Below, one piece after another: positions 10,853 to 24,700 of a DNA stretch of 64,000 bases (its first letter is position 1; every line of letters begins with the position of its first letter). Origin of the DNA: Craspedostauros australis (taxonomy: Eukaryota; Bacillariophyta; Bacillariophyceae; Mastogloiales; Achnanthaceae); the NCBI GenBank assembly GCA_026770025.1, contig JAMXDE010000075.1, positions 1-64,000 on the forward strand. The letters are read 5' to 3'. The translations under genes and the position numbers were made by a program. Below the pieces are notes generated by a model, which ran no database searches, was not told where the DNA came from, and saw only the letters and a program-made list of their open reading frames with translations.

Positions 10853-13800
10853 TTAGTTTATGTCCTCTAAGTCACCACGAAGATCATTGAAACATCCCTC
10901 GTCTCCAATCATGTCGCAACAGATCACAGTGTTGCAACAGACATTGTAGCAGATGTTGCAGCAATCACACGCAATAGCTGGCAGCTCACTGCCGTGCGAA
11001 GGTAGACATTGAGCTGAGTATTCACCGATAGTCCGTTTCTGCGTTGGATCCGTTGCATTGCAAAGGATCGAATTGAGATTGCCGGTGACAGTGACATTCA
11101 CCATGGTGACGAGTTTCAGATCGAGATTTGCGGAGAGTTGATTGAGTTCAGTTGGGATGGTGCCAACAAAGCCGTTGTGGCTCAGTTGGAGCCTTCGGAG
11201 GCCGCTGAGCTTCCCAAGTTCCGAAGGAATCTCCCCAGTCATGACAGCCAATTCTGCAACGGTCCGGAGAGCTGTGGTGTTGGTGTTGGTTTTGGCGATG
11301 ATTTTGAAGAATGCGAAATAGAAGGAAGAAGTTGTGCTTTGTAAGTTGCAAGCTATCATACCACGCACACGAGTTCCACTCTACTATTCAATACTGAGTC
11401 AGCCGCAAGTAGAGCCTGGTAGGAATCCAGCGAATGTACATATTTTTGCAACTTACCAAGATCTAGTCGACCCAACTTTGTGAGTTGTCCTATTTCTGAT
11501 ATCAACGGTCCTTTGATGCTGTTCCCGGCTATGCAACAACGAATGGATGTGCGAACAACGTGTGAGGATGCAGTCTGAGCACAAGCCAATATGTACGGGC
11601 ACGTTGGATTGGATCGCTTCGTTGGCATGTGAGTGTTGTTTTCTTCCTTTCTTTCTTTCAAAGCTGTTCGTCTCCCCTGAATCACAACGCCGCGACGAAT
11701 GCAAGTGCACTCACAAAATTGATATTATAATACGTCCCATATCAATGAGCACCCCGATCTCGGTCAACATCCTATTCTTCAGTCCATTATTGACTGAAGG
11801 GTCGAAGTTCAACACACACAGAGACAGGCAGTAGAGTCATGTGGAAGTATGGTTCGCAGGTGCAATCACGATCAAGGGATGGTGGGGAGTTATGTGCAGC
11901 AAGGGTGGAGCGAATTGCCAGACGAGGGAGACGATGTGGTGAGGCAGAGTAGGCTGTTGCGCAAATCATCAAGTATGTAGCTCTGTGCAATCAGCGCCAT
12001 CATACAAACCATACATATGTGTAATCGTAAGCTGTTTTTTCACAGTATGTACCAATGGATCACTCACGTGCGTTGATTTGATCCAAGTTGGCGGCATTAT
12101 CATTTGTGCAACTGATTCCCAACCAAACAAAGGTCTCCAGTCCAGTCAACCAATCCTTGTTGAAGACCCAATTTGGTCCATCGTGCTGATAGTATAGAGC
12201 GATCATGATGTACCGATGCACCGATGTACCGCTCCAGCAACTGTTGTGCGGGGAGGGTTGGAAAGTTCAGCTTGGCGGGATCATCTTGGACCAACCACCA
12301 CAGTGCACGATTGTACGGCGATTGGGGTTCGGAAATCGCAGCCGCTTGGCTTTGCGTGATGTTGGGATATAGCAAGCCCACCAGAAGATCGTATCGTTCC
12401 AAAAGTAGCCGCTCTTCCTCTGTGGAGGGTGCTGATGATGGTGCCAACGATGGTGTCAACGTCGGCTGTTGAGATGGTTGCCATGACGGAGCATCTGATT
12501 GCGTAACGGACGGCCTTCCTGATGATAGGATTGGTGCTGTCGAACCGCCAGAATCACTTTCACCTGCCAGAAGTACAGCGATGATCACAACACCAGCAAC
12601 GATGAAGACGAAAGCGATGCAACAAATCCATTGAGCCCGGCCCCGTTCCATCCCGCAAAGCGTCTTGTGGTCGTCTTGCGATTCAATGGCTTCCGCAGTC
12701 ACAATCATCATTTTAGATTGTCCGGGGCCTTGTATAGCCGGAGTTTCCTCGTCGGTTGTCCTCGTTGTGACACCAGGAATTGTCGTGCTTTCGTCAAGAC
12801 CATTCTCATTTCGAGCAGTTGTTGATGTTGCTGCAACGCTGAGCGGTGCGCTCCCATCGCTATGGCGCTCCAGATCTTGTCGCTTCTCCATCATCTGTTG
12901 CCGTTGCGCTTCGAGCTGTTGAGTACGTGCCTCCAGCTCCTGTAGCCGCTCTCTGGCACGGATGGCTTCTGGCGACATGAAGTCATCGTCTCCGACTAAA
13001 TGCCCTTCGACCATCTGCGTTTGTCCCCGCTTCATGGATGGCATGTCACTACTATCGTCACCGTGAATATGGGCTGCAAAGGCGTCGTCGGATTGCGCTT
13101 CATCGTTCCAAGCATCGTCGGAACTATTGTAGTCATCATTGGATCTGCCTGTGCTGTTAAACCCAGCAACGCGGATAGCTCCTGGCCGATGCAAATCGAA
13201 GGAAGGTGCCTTGGACGGCGATGCAGGACCGGCCGCCGCTATCGCAGCAGAATGCATCGATGAAATGTGAGGTCGGGGTCCCGTTTCTATTTTCGTTCCT
13301 GCTTCTGGTTGCGTCGATGCCAATAGATGCGCTTGATGTGTTGTCGACGACACGTCCATTGCCATCCCATCTGCGTGATCGTCATACGCCACATCATACT
13401 TGTCCATGACATCTCTCATCATGGGCTTTTCCTGTTTCGCGTTCGGGTCCGACCGAAGAGAGGCAACCTTGGATGGGTTGGGGTTCCCTTGCGTTGCAGC
13501 ATGCAAATGCTCCTTGAGTAGCGATTTCGTCGGTGTGTTGCTTTTGTTCGCTCCTGGTTTGGTCGCCAAACCTGTTTCATCCTTGATGCATTTTGGCATG
13601 ACTGCTTCCCGTTTCGCTTGCGACATTCTATCGTCGGATGCCGCAGTATCCAACTGGCGTTGGGTTGGTGCTGGCGCAGACAGACTTGGCGGAGAGGATT
13701 GGAACCTTTGCTGCTGCTCCTTTGCGTGCTCTGCGTGGCGGACAGAAGTCGGCTGTTCTGCCACTGCTCCAACACGCGATGATCTCGCTCTGCGTCCATA

Positions 13801-14151
13801 GCTGGAGCTCGGTACAGTCACCAGCCCGCTCACGTCCCCAGACAGCGCCAATTTCGCAGCCGATTTTGCAGCTCGCATGGCAACAGAGTTTCGTGACGTC
13901 ATCGTTCGATTGGTCGCCGATGATTGATTGAGAGGAGCGACTCTGTCTGCATCACCGTCGCCGCCATGATCTTGTTGACTATTTGCATCGTACGCAACTC
14001 CTGCATTGGGTCGTCTCTGCCGCTGCACTTCGTTGAGCAACTCCAGCACCTCGTTGGGATCGTCTTGGACATCTTCCTCCTCCTCCTCGAAGCTGTCGTC
14101 CCTCGCTTGTCCGTGGTTGCTGGCGTTTCGGCGATGGTTGGGATCGCTCAT
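10853..14151 (-). pseudogene. Gene B, copy 2: frameshifted LRR membrane protein (683-aa first frame)
   Basis: Same structure as the copy at 2093-5436, with exons 14151-12068, 11793-11715, 11528-11457 and 11271-10853. It carries the same triplicated 8-bp motif (12207-12230), so the first frame ends at 12100 before the LRRs. It lacks 45 bp relative to copy 1 in the disordered N-terminal region. It has private or shared changes: SNTPTKS and KEHLH where copies 1 and 3 read GNIPTKS and KERLH, and LLASTQPEA against LFASTQPDA. At about 12942 it shares CTGTAGCCGC with the fourth copy rather than with copies 1 and 3. Confidence 0.75.
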
Positions 14152-15985
14152 GGTCCCAGTTCTTCATTCAATTCTATTCCACTCTGCTGTTTCTCGTTGT
14201 TGAGCTTGGTCCAACTCACCGACTTCTGCCAAACCTCTCTTTCGCGATACCTGTCGATCGATGGGCTCAGATCTGCGTTGATGCGTTCTTGTGGGTGGTC
14301 ATCGCAGTCGCATTCTTTGTTGGTCTGTTGGGAGTGCCGCGAACACCATCACGAATTGTACGACCAACACTTGAGCTTTTCCCCTTCGACTTTTTCTCAC
14401 TCGTGACCAAATCTGTCTTGCGTTGTGTCTCTGACGGTTTCGAAACGTTATGACAATCCACAATCTGCCATGCAGGTAGGACGCACTAAGTTGTGAGGTT
14501 GGGTGAAGCGATTGTGTCCACATGAGCTGACTGCGTACCCACGTGCATCAAGAAGAGTGCGAGCTATAATACGATCTATGGAACCCGAGCACTTCCAATT
14601 CAACTCAAGACTGCTGTGCTGCCATCGTTCTGCACAAGAGCTGGCGATGGATGGCATCGCGAGGAAGCACAGCGAAAACGGTGCGGTCCTTGGCGAAGCC
14701 ATTTGCGATACCACAGCTCATAGATCGTAGATCGTGTAATAGATCGTCGATCGTACGCAGTCCCATAGACTCTAAACTAAAAAGGAGAAAGAGAATTCTG
14801 TATCAACGGCATCAACGATTGAACTGCAAGTGTAGTACTCGGAGAGTGTCATGTACTCCACACGTGTTCCTCTGCTACGGAATGATTTGCGTCAAAGGAC
14901 TTGTTGCAACACGCAACTACCGCACATCATGCCACAGCAGAGCGTCAGAGTACGACAACTGGCTGTCTGCACTCGTCCATGTGTTCATGGAGATGCTGAT
15001 GCGAACATCCAACGACAAGAATCATCCAAGAACCCAAAGTCATGACGCGTGTGGAGTAAAGTACTGTTATATATATATATATTCATATTACACCGTTATG
15101 ACCAGCACTTTGGGTTTTTCCACATCGCCGAAAGACTTTGTTCTGTGGATCGCCAAGGAGAGAAGAATCCGTTCTGTGGGCATCGTCAGAAACTGGACAC
15201 TGTCAGATGACTGTTCGATCCTCGCTATGCCACCCATGTCTGCGATAATGCAGCACAAGTATTGGTGCATGTACGAGCTAGGCACATCAACTATTTTACT
15301 TTTGAACCAACAGTGTTCGTACGAGTACGAGTACGTTTTCATTCTCGCCACTGTGCTTGCCATCGGAGGTTGGTTTCCTTGTTGAGGATCGCCACCAGGT
15401 TCGCATCGATGGATCCAAGACATGAGGTTGGAGTCTTTCGGGCGCTGCAAATGTCCAAACAAATGCCAGGCAACCACAGCGCAACTCGCAGACCACTCTG
15501 TTTTGGAATCGCCTTGACACCTTGATGAACTTGCATGTACTCGTAGCGCATGGGTACGAGTAGTCGACGAGGATCACACCCGCAGGCATCAATCTGTTTC
15601 GAAATGATATTGTCTTGATTGCATGTGATGAGGAAAACATGAGACGAAAGCGAAATCAGTTCTCTGCATAGTCCCGAAAATGAGGGCGTGTGATGTGTTG
15701 GAGGTACTACTATGGTGAAAGTACTCTGCCATTAGCTCGTGACCATATCACGCAGCGAAAGTCACGATGTCACACCACTCGTCACATCCCGCGCACTCGT
15801 ACCACACCATGCACACGACAAGCTCACGGTATTGACTGGAATCAATTCCGTCCCTCCAACACCGACAGTCGCTGTCTCATAAAATCAATCGATGAACAGA
15901 TTGAAAAGCAAACCATCACCAGCCAGCAACCACAACGACAACAACGACAACAACGACAACAACGACAACAACGACAACAGCAAAG
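14152..15985. promoter_or_regulatory. Divergent B/A upstream region, second copy
   Basis: Equivalent to 5437-7270, with the same TA run, GTACGA repeat and CAACGACAA leader before the ATG at 15986. Confidence 0.5.
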
Positions 15986-18622
15986 ATGTTCAACACCAAG
16001 GCAGCATTCGTGGCTTTCCTCGCCCTCGCCAATATGGCAACGACCAACGCCGTGCTCCGAGGCAGCAGGACTCTCTTGGATCCATCCGAAGAACTTCACG
16101 GCATGATGAAGAAGACCCGCATCCTCAAGGGTGGCGTCGACGCCGCGAAGGCAGCCAAAAGCAACAAGGGTTTCAACGAGGTACCTGCTATCAACGACCC
16201 AGATGACATGGAAACCTCTGCGCCAACCGCATTACCGACTGTGCCACCAACCGCCGCTCCGACGACCACCGACTCCACCGGTCCCCCTACCTCATCTCCC
16301 ACAGATGAAGTGACCGGACCGCCAACGGGTCCTCCAACTGAGATGCCCTCAATGCCGCATGTCACCCAACCAACCTCTTCGCCGACTTCGCAGCCGACTT
16401 CGCAGCCAACCTCCCAGCCAACTCCTCTGCGCGCCTCCATGCCATCGGTTGCTCCAGCCCCCTTCGATTCCACCATCTCCGTTGTCTGCAAGCCGGATGG
16501 CACTACCTATCTCACAACAGAAGAGCAAAGCGCCAAAACCATCATATGCAACTCCGCCAAGCCATCCTGCCGTGAGGCCGTGGCCGCCGTCAAGGGATCT
16601 ATGGCATTGCAGAACTTCTTCGCATGCGCAGGAGATCTCGGCGAAGGGGCGGCGCGCAAGCTATTCAGCAAGTACGCGTCAGATGACGTGCTCGCTGAGC
16701 AATTGACGCTCATTGCTGCCACCAAGACTGTGCTCGTCACGGAGCGACCGGGTGCGATGAAAGCGGCCTGCATGGACATCGCCACAATGCAGTCACCTTC
16801 CGTCGCCAATCCATGCTGCCAAGGATCCTCGGGATGCACCTCCGTCACTGGTTCTGCATCCGACTTTCCACCATTCATGACCGTCGCCATCACAGCATGT
16901 GTCGGCGACAGCGCATGCAAGGACATGGGACCCAATGCTCTCATCATGGACTCTTCTTGCAATGGCGCGAGCGCATGCGAGTTGATGAACGAAAACGAAA
17001 TCAACCCATCCATCACAGGAGTCACCTTCGTTGGTGAGATGGCATGCACCAGCCCTAGATCTTGCGAGGGAGTGGGGCGTCGCTCTCATGGCGATGTGAT
17101 CATCCAGACCGGTGCATGCATTGGATCAGAAGCATGCAATGCAGCTGGACGCCGAGTTGTGCAGAAGGCACCATCATTTCGCTTCCGCAGCCACATCAAC
17201 ATCGGATCGAATGCCTGCGTTGGCAGCAACGCCTGCAAGGACGCCCACTCGACGGTGAATCATGGCACTGCGGGAAAGACTGGAGGAAGCTTGACAATTG
17301 GGGATGGTGGTTGTCCCGCTGACCGCTCCTGCGAGAAGATGGGCTTCAACGATCTGATGAAAACAGACATCATTGTTCCTGCTGGTGAATGTGCTGACGC
17401 TCTCAGCTGCAGGGGATGCATGACGAAGAAGGAGTGCAGCTATGATGAAGTCTACTTCATCAGTGATGCTGGTGCGGCCTGTCCACATGGCGGAAGCGGA
17501 AGCAATTACAATCCCACCGGTGATAAGATGGAAGATTACTGCGTTGCCAAGGACACCTTGCCCACAGATTGTCCAACTTTCTTTCCAACGCCTATTCCCA
17601 CCATCTCTCAAGATCCCTCAGACTCACCGTCTGAGATGCCCTCAAAGACTCCCTCTGCCATCCCATCGGATATCCCGAGCTCATCGCCGTCAGAGGGTCC
17701 GTCACGAATTCCGTCAAATGGACCATCTGAGACACCGTCCAATCCACCATCCAATCCACCGTCCGAGATGCCGTCCAATCCACCATCCATCCCACCGTCC
17801 GATACACCGTCCGAGATGCCGTCCAATCCACCATCCAGGTCACCATCCAACCCACCGTCCGAGATACCGTCCAGTCTACCATCCAGCCCACCATCCGATT
17901 CACCGTCCAGTCTACCATCCAGGTCACCATCCAATCCACCATCCGAGATACCGTCCAATCCACCATCCAGTCTACCATCCATCCCACCATCCAGGTCACC
18001 ATCCAATCCACCATCCGAGATACCGTCCAAGCCACCATCCATCTCACCATCCAGGTCACCATCCAATTCTCCGTCTGGCGTACCATCATCAATGCCAACA
18101 ACCCTACCTGCACTGAAGGTTGGCTGTCTTGCAACTCCTGGAGATGCGGATTCAACGTTCCATGAAGTTCCTGGAATGGTCACATGTCCGACTATTCAAG
18201 GTCCGTGCGCAGACTTTGTTGCTGCAGTTGAGGCCTTGGATCCAAAAGCAAGCCTCATGCTCAGGAGCATCTTCGGGTGCAATGGTGGTCCCTCTCCTGG
18301 GACTACTGATCTCGAGTCTGCTCAGGACGGCTTCATCGAAATCGCGAGTAACTCATTTTTTTCTGCTATAGCGTTGGCAACAGTGGCCAACGGTGGGCTC
18401 CTGTTCTCAGGCAGCGCAAGTGAGGTGAGAGAAGCATGCAATGATAGATGCTGCACATATCCAGGTTATTGTACGACCTCACCAAGCGATGGTTTGATAT
18501 TTGTGACCGAAGGGGCCTGCAATGCCAGGCAGTCAGGTTGTTCCAATGCCAACCCATCCTCCATCCATTTTTCATCTGAAGTATTCCAGCTTGCCATGAA
18601 AAACTTAAACGAAGTGAGGTAA
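15986..18622 (+). CDS. Gene A, copy 2: secreted PSS-repeat, Cys-rich protein (878 aa)
   Basis: The predicted protein is identical in length and sequence to the copy at 7271-9907: signal peptide, cysteine module, seven Cys pairs, tetrad array, second module. The PSS tract also shows no unit gain or loss. It faces gene B copy 2 across the shared upstream region. Confidence 0.88.
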   Translation: MFNTKAAFVAFLALANMATTNAVLRGSRTLLDPSEELHGMMKKTRILKGGVDAAKAAKSNKGFNEVPAINDPDDMETSAPTALPTVPPTAAPTTTDSTGPPTSSPTDEVTGPPTGPPTEMPSMPHVTQPTSSPTSQPTSQPTSQPTPLRASMPSVAPAPFDSTISVVCKPDGTTYLTTEEQSAKTIICNSAKPSCREAVAAVKGSMALQNFFACAGDLGEGAARKLFSKYASDDVLAEQLTLIAATKTVLVTERPGAMKAACMDIATMQSPSVANPCCQGSSGCTSVTGSASDFPPFMTVAITACVGDSACKDMGPNALIMDSSCNGASACELMNENEINPSITGVTFVGEMACTSPRSCEGVGRRSHGDVIIQTGACIGSEACNAAGRRVVQKAPSFRFRSHINIGSNACVGSNACKDAHSTVNHGTAGKTGGSLTIGDGGCPADRSCEKMGFNDLMKTDIIVPAGECADALSCRGCMTKKECSYDEVYFISDAGAACPHGGSGSNYNPTGDKMEDYCVAKDTLPTDCPTFFPTPIPTISQDPSDSPSEMPSKTPSAIPSDIPSSSPSEGPSRIPSNGPSETPSNPPSNPPSEMPSNPPSIPPSDTPSEMPSNPPSRSPSNPPSEIPSSLPSSPPSDSPSSLPSRSPSNPPSEIPSNPPSSLPSIPPSRSPSNPPSEIPSKPPSISPSRSPSNSPSGVPSSMPTTLPALKVGCLATPGDADSTFHEVPGMVTCPTIQGPCADFVAAVEALDPKASLMLRSIFGCNGGPSPGTTDLESAQDGFIEIASNSFFSAIALATVANGGLLFSGSASEVREACNDRCCTYPGYCTTSPSDGLIFVTEGACNARQSGCSNANPSSIHFSSEVFQLAMKNLNEVR

Positions 18623-19567
18623 ATCTACTCAGAATACGCACAACTTCATTTGTCGTACAATCTCGTTACTCGTTCATGTCGACTTTCCCCGATCGTCCTC
18701 GGTAAGGGCCAGCTCGTTGATTCTCGTGGACAGTGTCGGACGTACGAATACTGGTATGTTGTCCTGTTCAACGCTGACTCGCTTGCCTGTTGTACAAAGT
18801 AGAGCATGGTTGGCTTGAGCTACTCTCGGTGTATTGCGGTTGTTGCGACTAAAGCTGCTTCTCAACCGCTTCTCCCTCCATTCAGTGCATAGGATGAGAT
18901 GGCATCACCGTCCATGGTGTGCTTCTCACCCATGGCGTGCTTCTCGCCCGTGGCGCAGCATCTTTGGACCTGGAGGGTGTTGTTCAGATCCTGTGCTCCT
19001 TCTCTTTCACCTTTCGCGTCCTGGACGGAACGTCATTTGCGTGCGGTTGGACAAAACAAGAAAATCGAAGCACGGTCAGAAGGGGGTTGTGAGCGACATC
19101 GCCGTCCTATCGCTGCTATCGTCGTCGCTGCCGTCCAATCTACTGGCGGTTGGACCGTATTCGCCATGCACCATTTGCCATTTGTTCCATTCACTTGTAT
19201 GGTATGACGATTGAGCAATGCGACGGGATGGGGATGGGGATGGGGTTGATCCTTTGATGCTGCACAAGCAGGACGGAGCCCGATCTGCTTCCACCTGTTG
19301 GGTAAGGCATGGACAATCGCATGACAAGCGCAAGCGGAGAGGATCCGTAGACGGCAATAACGACCACGACGACGACCACGACGACGACCACGACGACGAC
19401 CACGACGACGAGAAAAGCAACAGTGATGACACCGGTGCCGTCGAATAGGTCGGCAACCTTTTGGACCAATGCGATCGTCTTTACCACGACCTGCTTTCCT
19501 GTATTGCGGTCAAGCTGGTGCGTGTGGCTGCAAAGAGATGCGAATCTAAACGATACAAATCTGAATG
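18623..19567. other. Convergent A/B intergenic region, third copy
   Basis: Equivalent to 1148-2092, with the G-run motif at 19225-19245 and a four-unit 12-bp repeat at 19362-19409. No gene is seen. Confidence 0.6.
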
Positions 19568-22500
19568 TTAGTTTATGTCCTCTAAGTCACCACGAAGATC
19601 ATTGAAACATCCCTCGTCTCCAATCATGTCGCAACAGATCACAGTGTTGCAACAGACATTGTAGCAGATGTTGCAGCAATCACACGCAATAGCTGGCAGC
19701 TCACTGCCGTGCGAAGGTAGACATTGAGCTGAGTATTCACCGATAGTCCGTTTCTGCGTTGGATCCGTTGCATTGCAAAGGATCGAATTGAGATTGCCGG
19801 TGACAGTGACATTCACCATGGTGACGAGTTTCAGATCGAGATTTGCGGAGAGTTGATTGAGTTCAGTTGGGATGGTGCCAACAAAGCCGTTGTGGCTCAG
19901 TTGGAGCCTTCGGAGGCCGCTGAGCTTCCCAAGTTCCGAAGGAATCTCCCCAGTCATGACAGCCAATTCTGCAACGGTCCGGAGAGCTGTGGTGTTGGTG
20001 TTGGTTTTGGCGATGATTTTGAAGAATGCGAAATAGAAGGAAGAAGTTGTGCTTTGTAAGTTGCAAGCTATCATACCACGCACACGAGTTCCACTCTACT
20101 ATTCAATACTGAGTCAGCCGCAAGTAGAGCCTGGTAGGAATCCAGCGAATGTACATATTTTTGCAACTTACCAAGATCTAGTCGACCCAACTTTGTGAGT
20201 TGTCCTATTTCTGATATCAACGGTCCTTTGATGCTGTTCCCGGCTATGCAACAACGAATGGATGTGCGAACAACGTGTGAGGATGCAGTCTGAGCACAAG
20301 CCAATATGTACGGGCACGTTGGATTGGATCGCTTCGTTGGCATGTGAGTGTTGTTTTCTTCCTTTCTTTCTTTCAAAGCTGTTCGTCTCCCCTGAATCAC
20401 AACGCCGCGACGAATGCAAGTGCACTCACAAAATTGATATTATAATACGTCCCATATCAATGAGCACCCCGATCTCGGTCAACATCCTATTCTTCAGTCC
20501 ATTATTGACTGAAGGGTCGAAGTTCAACACACACAGAGACAGGCAGTAGAGTCATGTGGAAGTATGGTTCGCAGGTGCAATCACGATCAAGGGATGGTGG
20601 GGAGTTATGTGCAGCAAGGGTGGAGCGAATTGCCAGACGAGGGAGACGATGTGGTGAGGCAGAGTAGGCTGTTGCGCAAATCATCAAGTATGTAGCTCTG
20701 TGCAATCAGCGCCATCATACAAACCATACATATGTGTAATCGTAAGCTGTTTTTTCACAGTATGTACCAATGGATCACTCACGTGCGTTGATTTGATCCA
20801 AGTTGGCGGCATTATCATTTGTGCAACTGATTCCCAACCAAACAAAGGTCTCCAGTCCAGTCAACCAATCCTTGTTGAAGACCCAATTTGGTCCATCGTG
20901 CTGATAGTATAGAGCGATCATGATGTACCGATGCACCGATGTACCGCTCCAGCAACTGTTGTGCGGGGAGGGTTGGAAAGTTCAGCTTGGCGGGATCATC
21001 TTGGACCAACCACCACAGTGCACGATTGTACGGCGATTGGGGTTCGGAAATCGCAGCCGCTTGGCTTTGCGTGATGTTGGGATATAGCAAGCCCACCAGA
21101 AGATCGTATCGTTCCAAAAGTAGCCGCTCTTCCTCTGTGGAGGGTGCTGATGATGGTGCCAACGATGGTGTCAACGTCGGCTGTTGAGATGGTTGCCATG
21201 ACGGAGCATCTGATTGCGTAACGGACGGCCTTCCTGATGATAGGATTGGTGCTGTCGAACCGCCAGAATCACTTTCACCTGCCAGAAGTACAGCGATGAT
21301 CACAACACCAGCAACGATGAAGACGAAAGCGATGCAACAAATCCATTGAGCCCGGCCCCGTTCCATCCCGCAAAGCGTCTTGTGGTCGTCTTGCGATTCA
21401 ATGGCTTCCGCAGTCACAATCATCATTTTAGATTGTCCGGGGCCTTGTATAGCCGGAGTTTCCTCGTCGGTTGTCCTCGTTGTGACACCAGGAATTGTCG
21501 TGCTTTCGTCAAGACCATTCTCATTTCGAGCAGTTGTTGATGTTGCTGCAACGCTGAGCGGTGCGCTCCCATCGCTATGGCGCTCCAGATCTTGTCGCTT
21601 CTCCATCATCTGTTGCCGTTGCGCTTCGAGCTGTTGAGTACGTGCCTCCAGCTCCTGCAACCGCTCTCTGGCACGGATGGCTTCTGGCGACATGAAGTCA
21701 TCGTCTCCGACTAAATGCCCTTCGACCATCTGCGTTTGTCCCCGCTTCATGGATGGCATGTCACTACTATCGTCACCGTGAATATGGGCTGCAAAGGCGT
21801 CGTCGGATTGCGCTTCATCGTTCCAAGCATCGTCGGAACTATTGTAGTCATCATTGGATCTGCCTGTGCTGTTAAACCCAGCAACGCGGATAGCTCCTGG
21901 CCGATGCAAATCGAAGGAAGGTGCCTTGGACGGCGATGCAGGACCGGCCGCCGCTATCGCAGCAGAATGCATCGATGAAATGTGAGGTCGGGGTCCCGTT
22001 TCTATTTTTGTTCCTGCGTCTGGTTGCGTCGATGCGAATAGATGCGCTTGATGTGTTGTCGACGACACGTCCATTGCCATCCCATCTGCGTGATCGTCAT
22101 ACGCCACATCATACTTGTCCATGACATCTCTCATCATGGGCTTTTCCTGTTTCGCGTTCGGGTCCGACCGAAGAGAGGCAACCTTGGAGGGGTTGGGGTT
22201 CCCTTGCGTTGCAGCATGCAAACGCTCCTTGAGTAGCGATTTCGTCGGTATGTTGCCTTTGTTCGCTCCTGGTTTGGTCGCCAAACCTGTTTCATCCTTG
22301 ATGCATTTTGGCATGACTGCTTCCCGTTTCGCTTGCGACATTCTATCGTCGGATGCCGCAGTATCCAACTGGCGTTGGGTTGGTGCTGGCGCAGACAGAC
22401 TTGGCGGAGAGGATTGGAACCTTTGCTGCTGCTCCTTTGCGTGCTCTGCGTGGCGGACAGAAGTCGGCTGTTCTGCCACTGCTCCAACACGCGATGATCT

Positions 22501-22866
22501 CGCTCTGCGTCCATAGCTGGAGCTCGGTACAGTCACCAGCCCGCTCACGTCCCCAGACAGCGCCAATTTCGCAGCCGATTTTGCAGCTCGCATGGCAACA
22601 GAGTTTCGTGACGTCATCGTTCGATTGGTCGCCGATGATTGATTGAGAGGAGCGACTCTGTCTGCATCACCGTCGCCGCCATGATCTTGTTGACTATTTG
22701 CATCGTACGCAACTCCTGCATTGGGTCGTCTCTGCCGCTGCACTTCGTTGAGCAACTCCAGCACCTCGTTGGGATCGTCTTGGACATCTTCCTCCTCCTC
22801 CTCGAAGCTGTCGTCCCTCGCTTGTCCGTGGTTGCTGGCGTTTCGGCGATGGTTGGGATCGCTCAT
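19568..22866 (-). pseudogene. Gene B, copy 3: frameshifted, mosaic of copies 1 and 2
   Basis: Exons are 22866-20783, 20508-20430, 20243-20172 and 19986-19568, with the same frameshifting triplet (20922-20945) and a 683-aa first frame ending at 20815. Towards the 5' end it matches copy 2: it lacks the 45 bp and reads MPKCIKDE. From about GNIPTKS and KERLH onward it matches copy 1, including LFASTQPDA and the CTGCAACCGC spelling. The switch lies between about 22260 and 22303. This is the pattern expected from gene conversion or unequal crossing-over. Confidence 0.78.
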
Positions 22867-24700
22867 GGTCCCAGTTCTTCATTCAATTCTATTCCACTCT
22901 GCTGTTTCTCGTTGTTGAGCTTGGTCCAACTCACCGACTTCTGCCAAACCTCTCTTTCGCGATACCTGTCGATCGATGGGCTCAGATCTGCGTTGATGCG
23001 TTCTTGTGGGTGGTCATCGCAGTCGCATTCTTTGTTGGTCTGTTGGGAGTGCCGCGAACACCATCACGAATTGTACGACCAACACTTGAGCTTTTCCCCT
23101 TCGACTTTTTCTCACTCGTGACCAAATCTGTCTTGCGTTGTGTCTCTGACGGTTTCGAAACGTTATGACAATCCACAATCTGCCATGCAGGTAGGACGCA
23201 CTAAGTTGTGAGGTTGGGTGAAGCGATTGTGTCCACATGAGCTGACTGCGTACCCACGTGCATCAAGAAGAGTGCGAGCTATAATACGATCTATGGAACC
23301 CGAGCACTTCCAATTCAACTCAAGACTGCTGTGCTGCCATCGTTCTGCACAAGAGCTGGCGATGGATGGCATCGCGAGGAAGCACAGCGAAAACGGTGCG
23401 GTCCTTGGCGAAGCCATTTGCGATACCACAGCTCATAGATCGTAGATCGTGTAATAGATCGTCGATCGTACGCAGTCCCATAGACTCTAAACTAAAAAGG
23501 AGAAAGAGAATTCTGTATCAACGGCATCAACGATTGAACTGCAAGTGTAGTACTCGGAGAGTGTCATGTACTCCACACGTGTTCCTCTGCTACGGAATGA
23601 TTTGCGTCAAAGGACTTGTTGCAACACGCAACTACCGCACATCATGCCACAGCAGAGCGTCAGAGTACGACAACTGGCTGTCTGCACTCGTCCATGTGTT
23701 CATGGAGATGCTGATGCGAACATCCAACGACAAGAATCATCCAAGAACCCAAAGTCATGACGCGTGTGGAGTAAAGTACTGTTATATATATATATATTCA
23801 TATTACACCGTTATGACCAGCACTTTGGGTTTTTCCACATCGCCGAAAGACTTTGTTCTGTGGATCGCCAAGGAGAGAAGAATCCGTTCTGTGGGCATCG
23901 TCAGAAACTGGACACTGTCAGATGACTGTTCGATCCTCGCTATGCCACCCATGTCTGCGATAATGCAGCACAAGTATTGGTGCATGTACGAGCTAGGCAC
24001 ATCAACTATTTTACTTTTGAACCAACAGTGTTCGTACGAGTACGAGTACGTTTTCATTCTCGCCACTGTGCTTGCCATCGGAGGTTGGTTTCCTTGTTGA
24101 GGATCGCCACCAGGTTCGCATCGATGGATCCAAGACATGAGGTTGGAGTCTTTCGGGCGCTGCAAATGTCCAAACAAATGCCAGGCAACCACAGCGCAAC
24201 TCGCAGACCACTCTGTTTTGGAATCGCCTTGACACCTTGATGAACTTGCATGTACTCGTAGCGCATGGGTACGAGTAGTCGACGAGGATCACACCCGCAG
24301 GCATCAATCTGTTTCGAAATGATATTGTCTTGATTGCATGTGATGAGGAAAACATGAGACGAAAGCGAAATCAGTTCTCTGCATAGTCCCGAAAATGAGG
24401 GCGTGTGATGTGTTGGAGGTACTACTATGGTGAAAGTACTCTGCCATTAGCTCGTGACCATATCACGCAGCGAAAGTCACGATGTCACACCACTCGTCAC
24501 ATCCCGCGCACTCGTACCACACCATGCACACGACAAGCTCACGGTATTGACTGGAATCAATTCCGTCCCTCCAACACCGACAGTCGCTGTCTCATAAAAT
24601 CAATCGATGAACAGATTGAAAAGCAAACCATCACCAGCCAGCAACCACAACGACAACAACGACAACAACGACAACAACGACAACAACGACAACAGCAAAG
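22867..24700. promoter_or_regulatory. Divergent B/A upstream region, third copy
   Basis: Equivalent to 5437-7270, leading to the ATG of the third complete gene A at 24701. No gene is seen. Confidence 0.5.
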
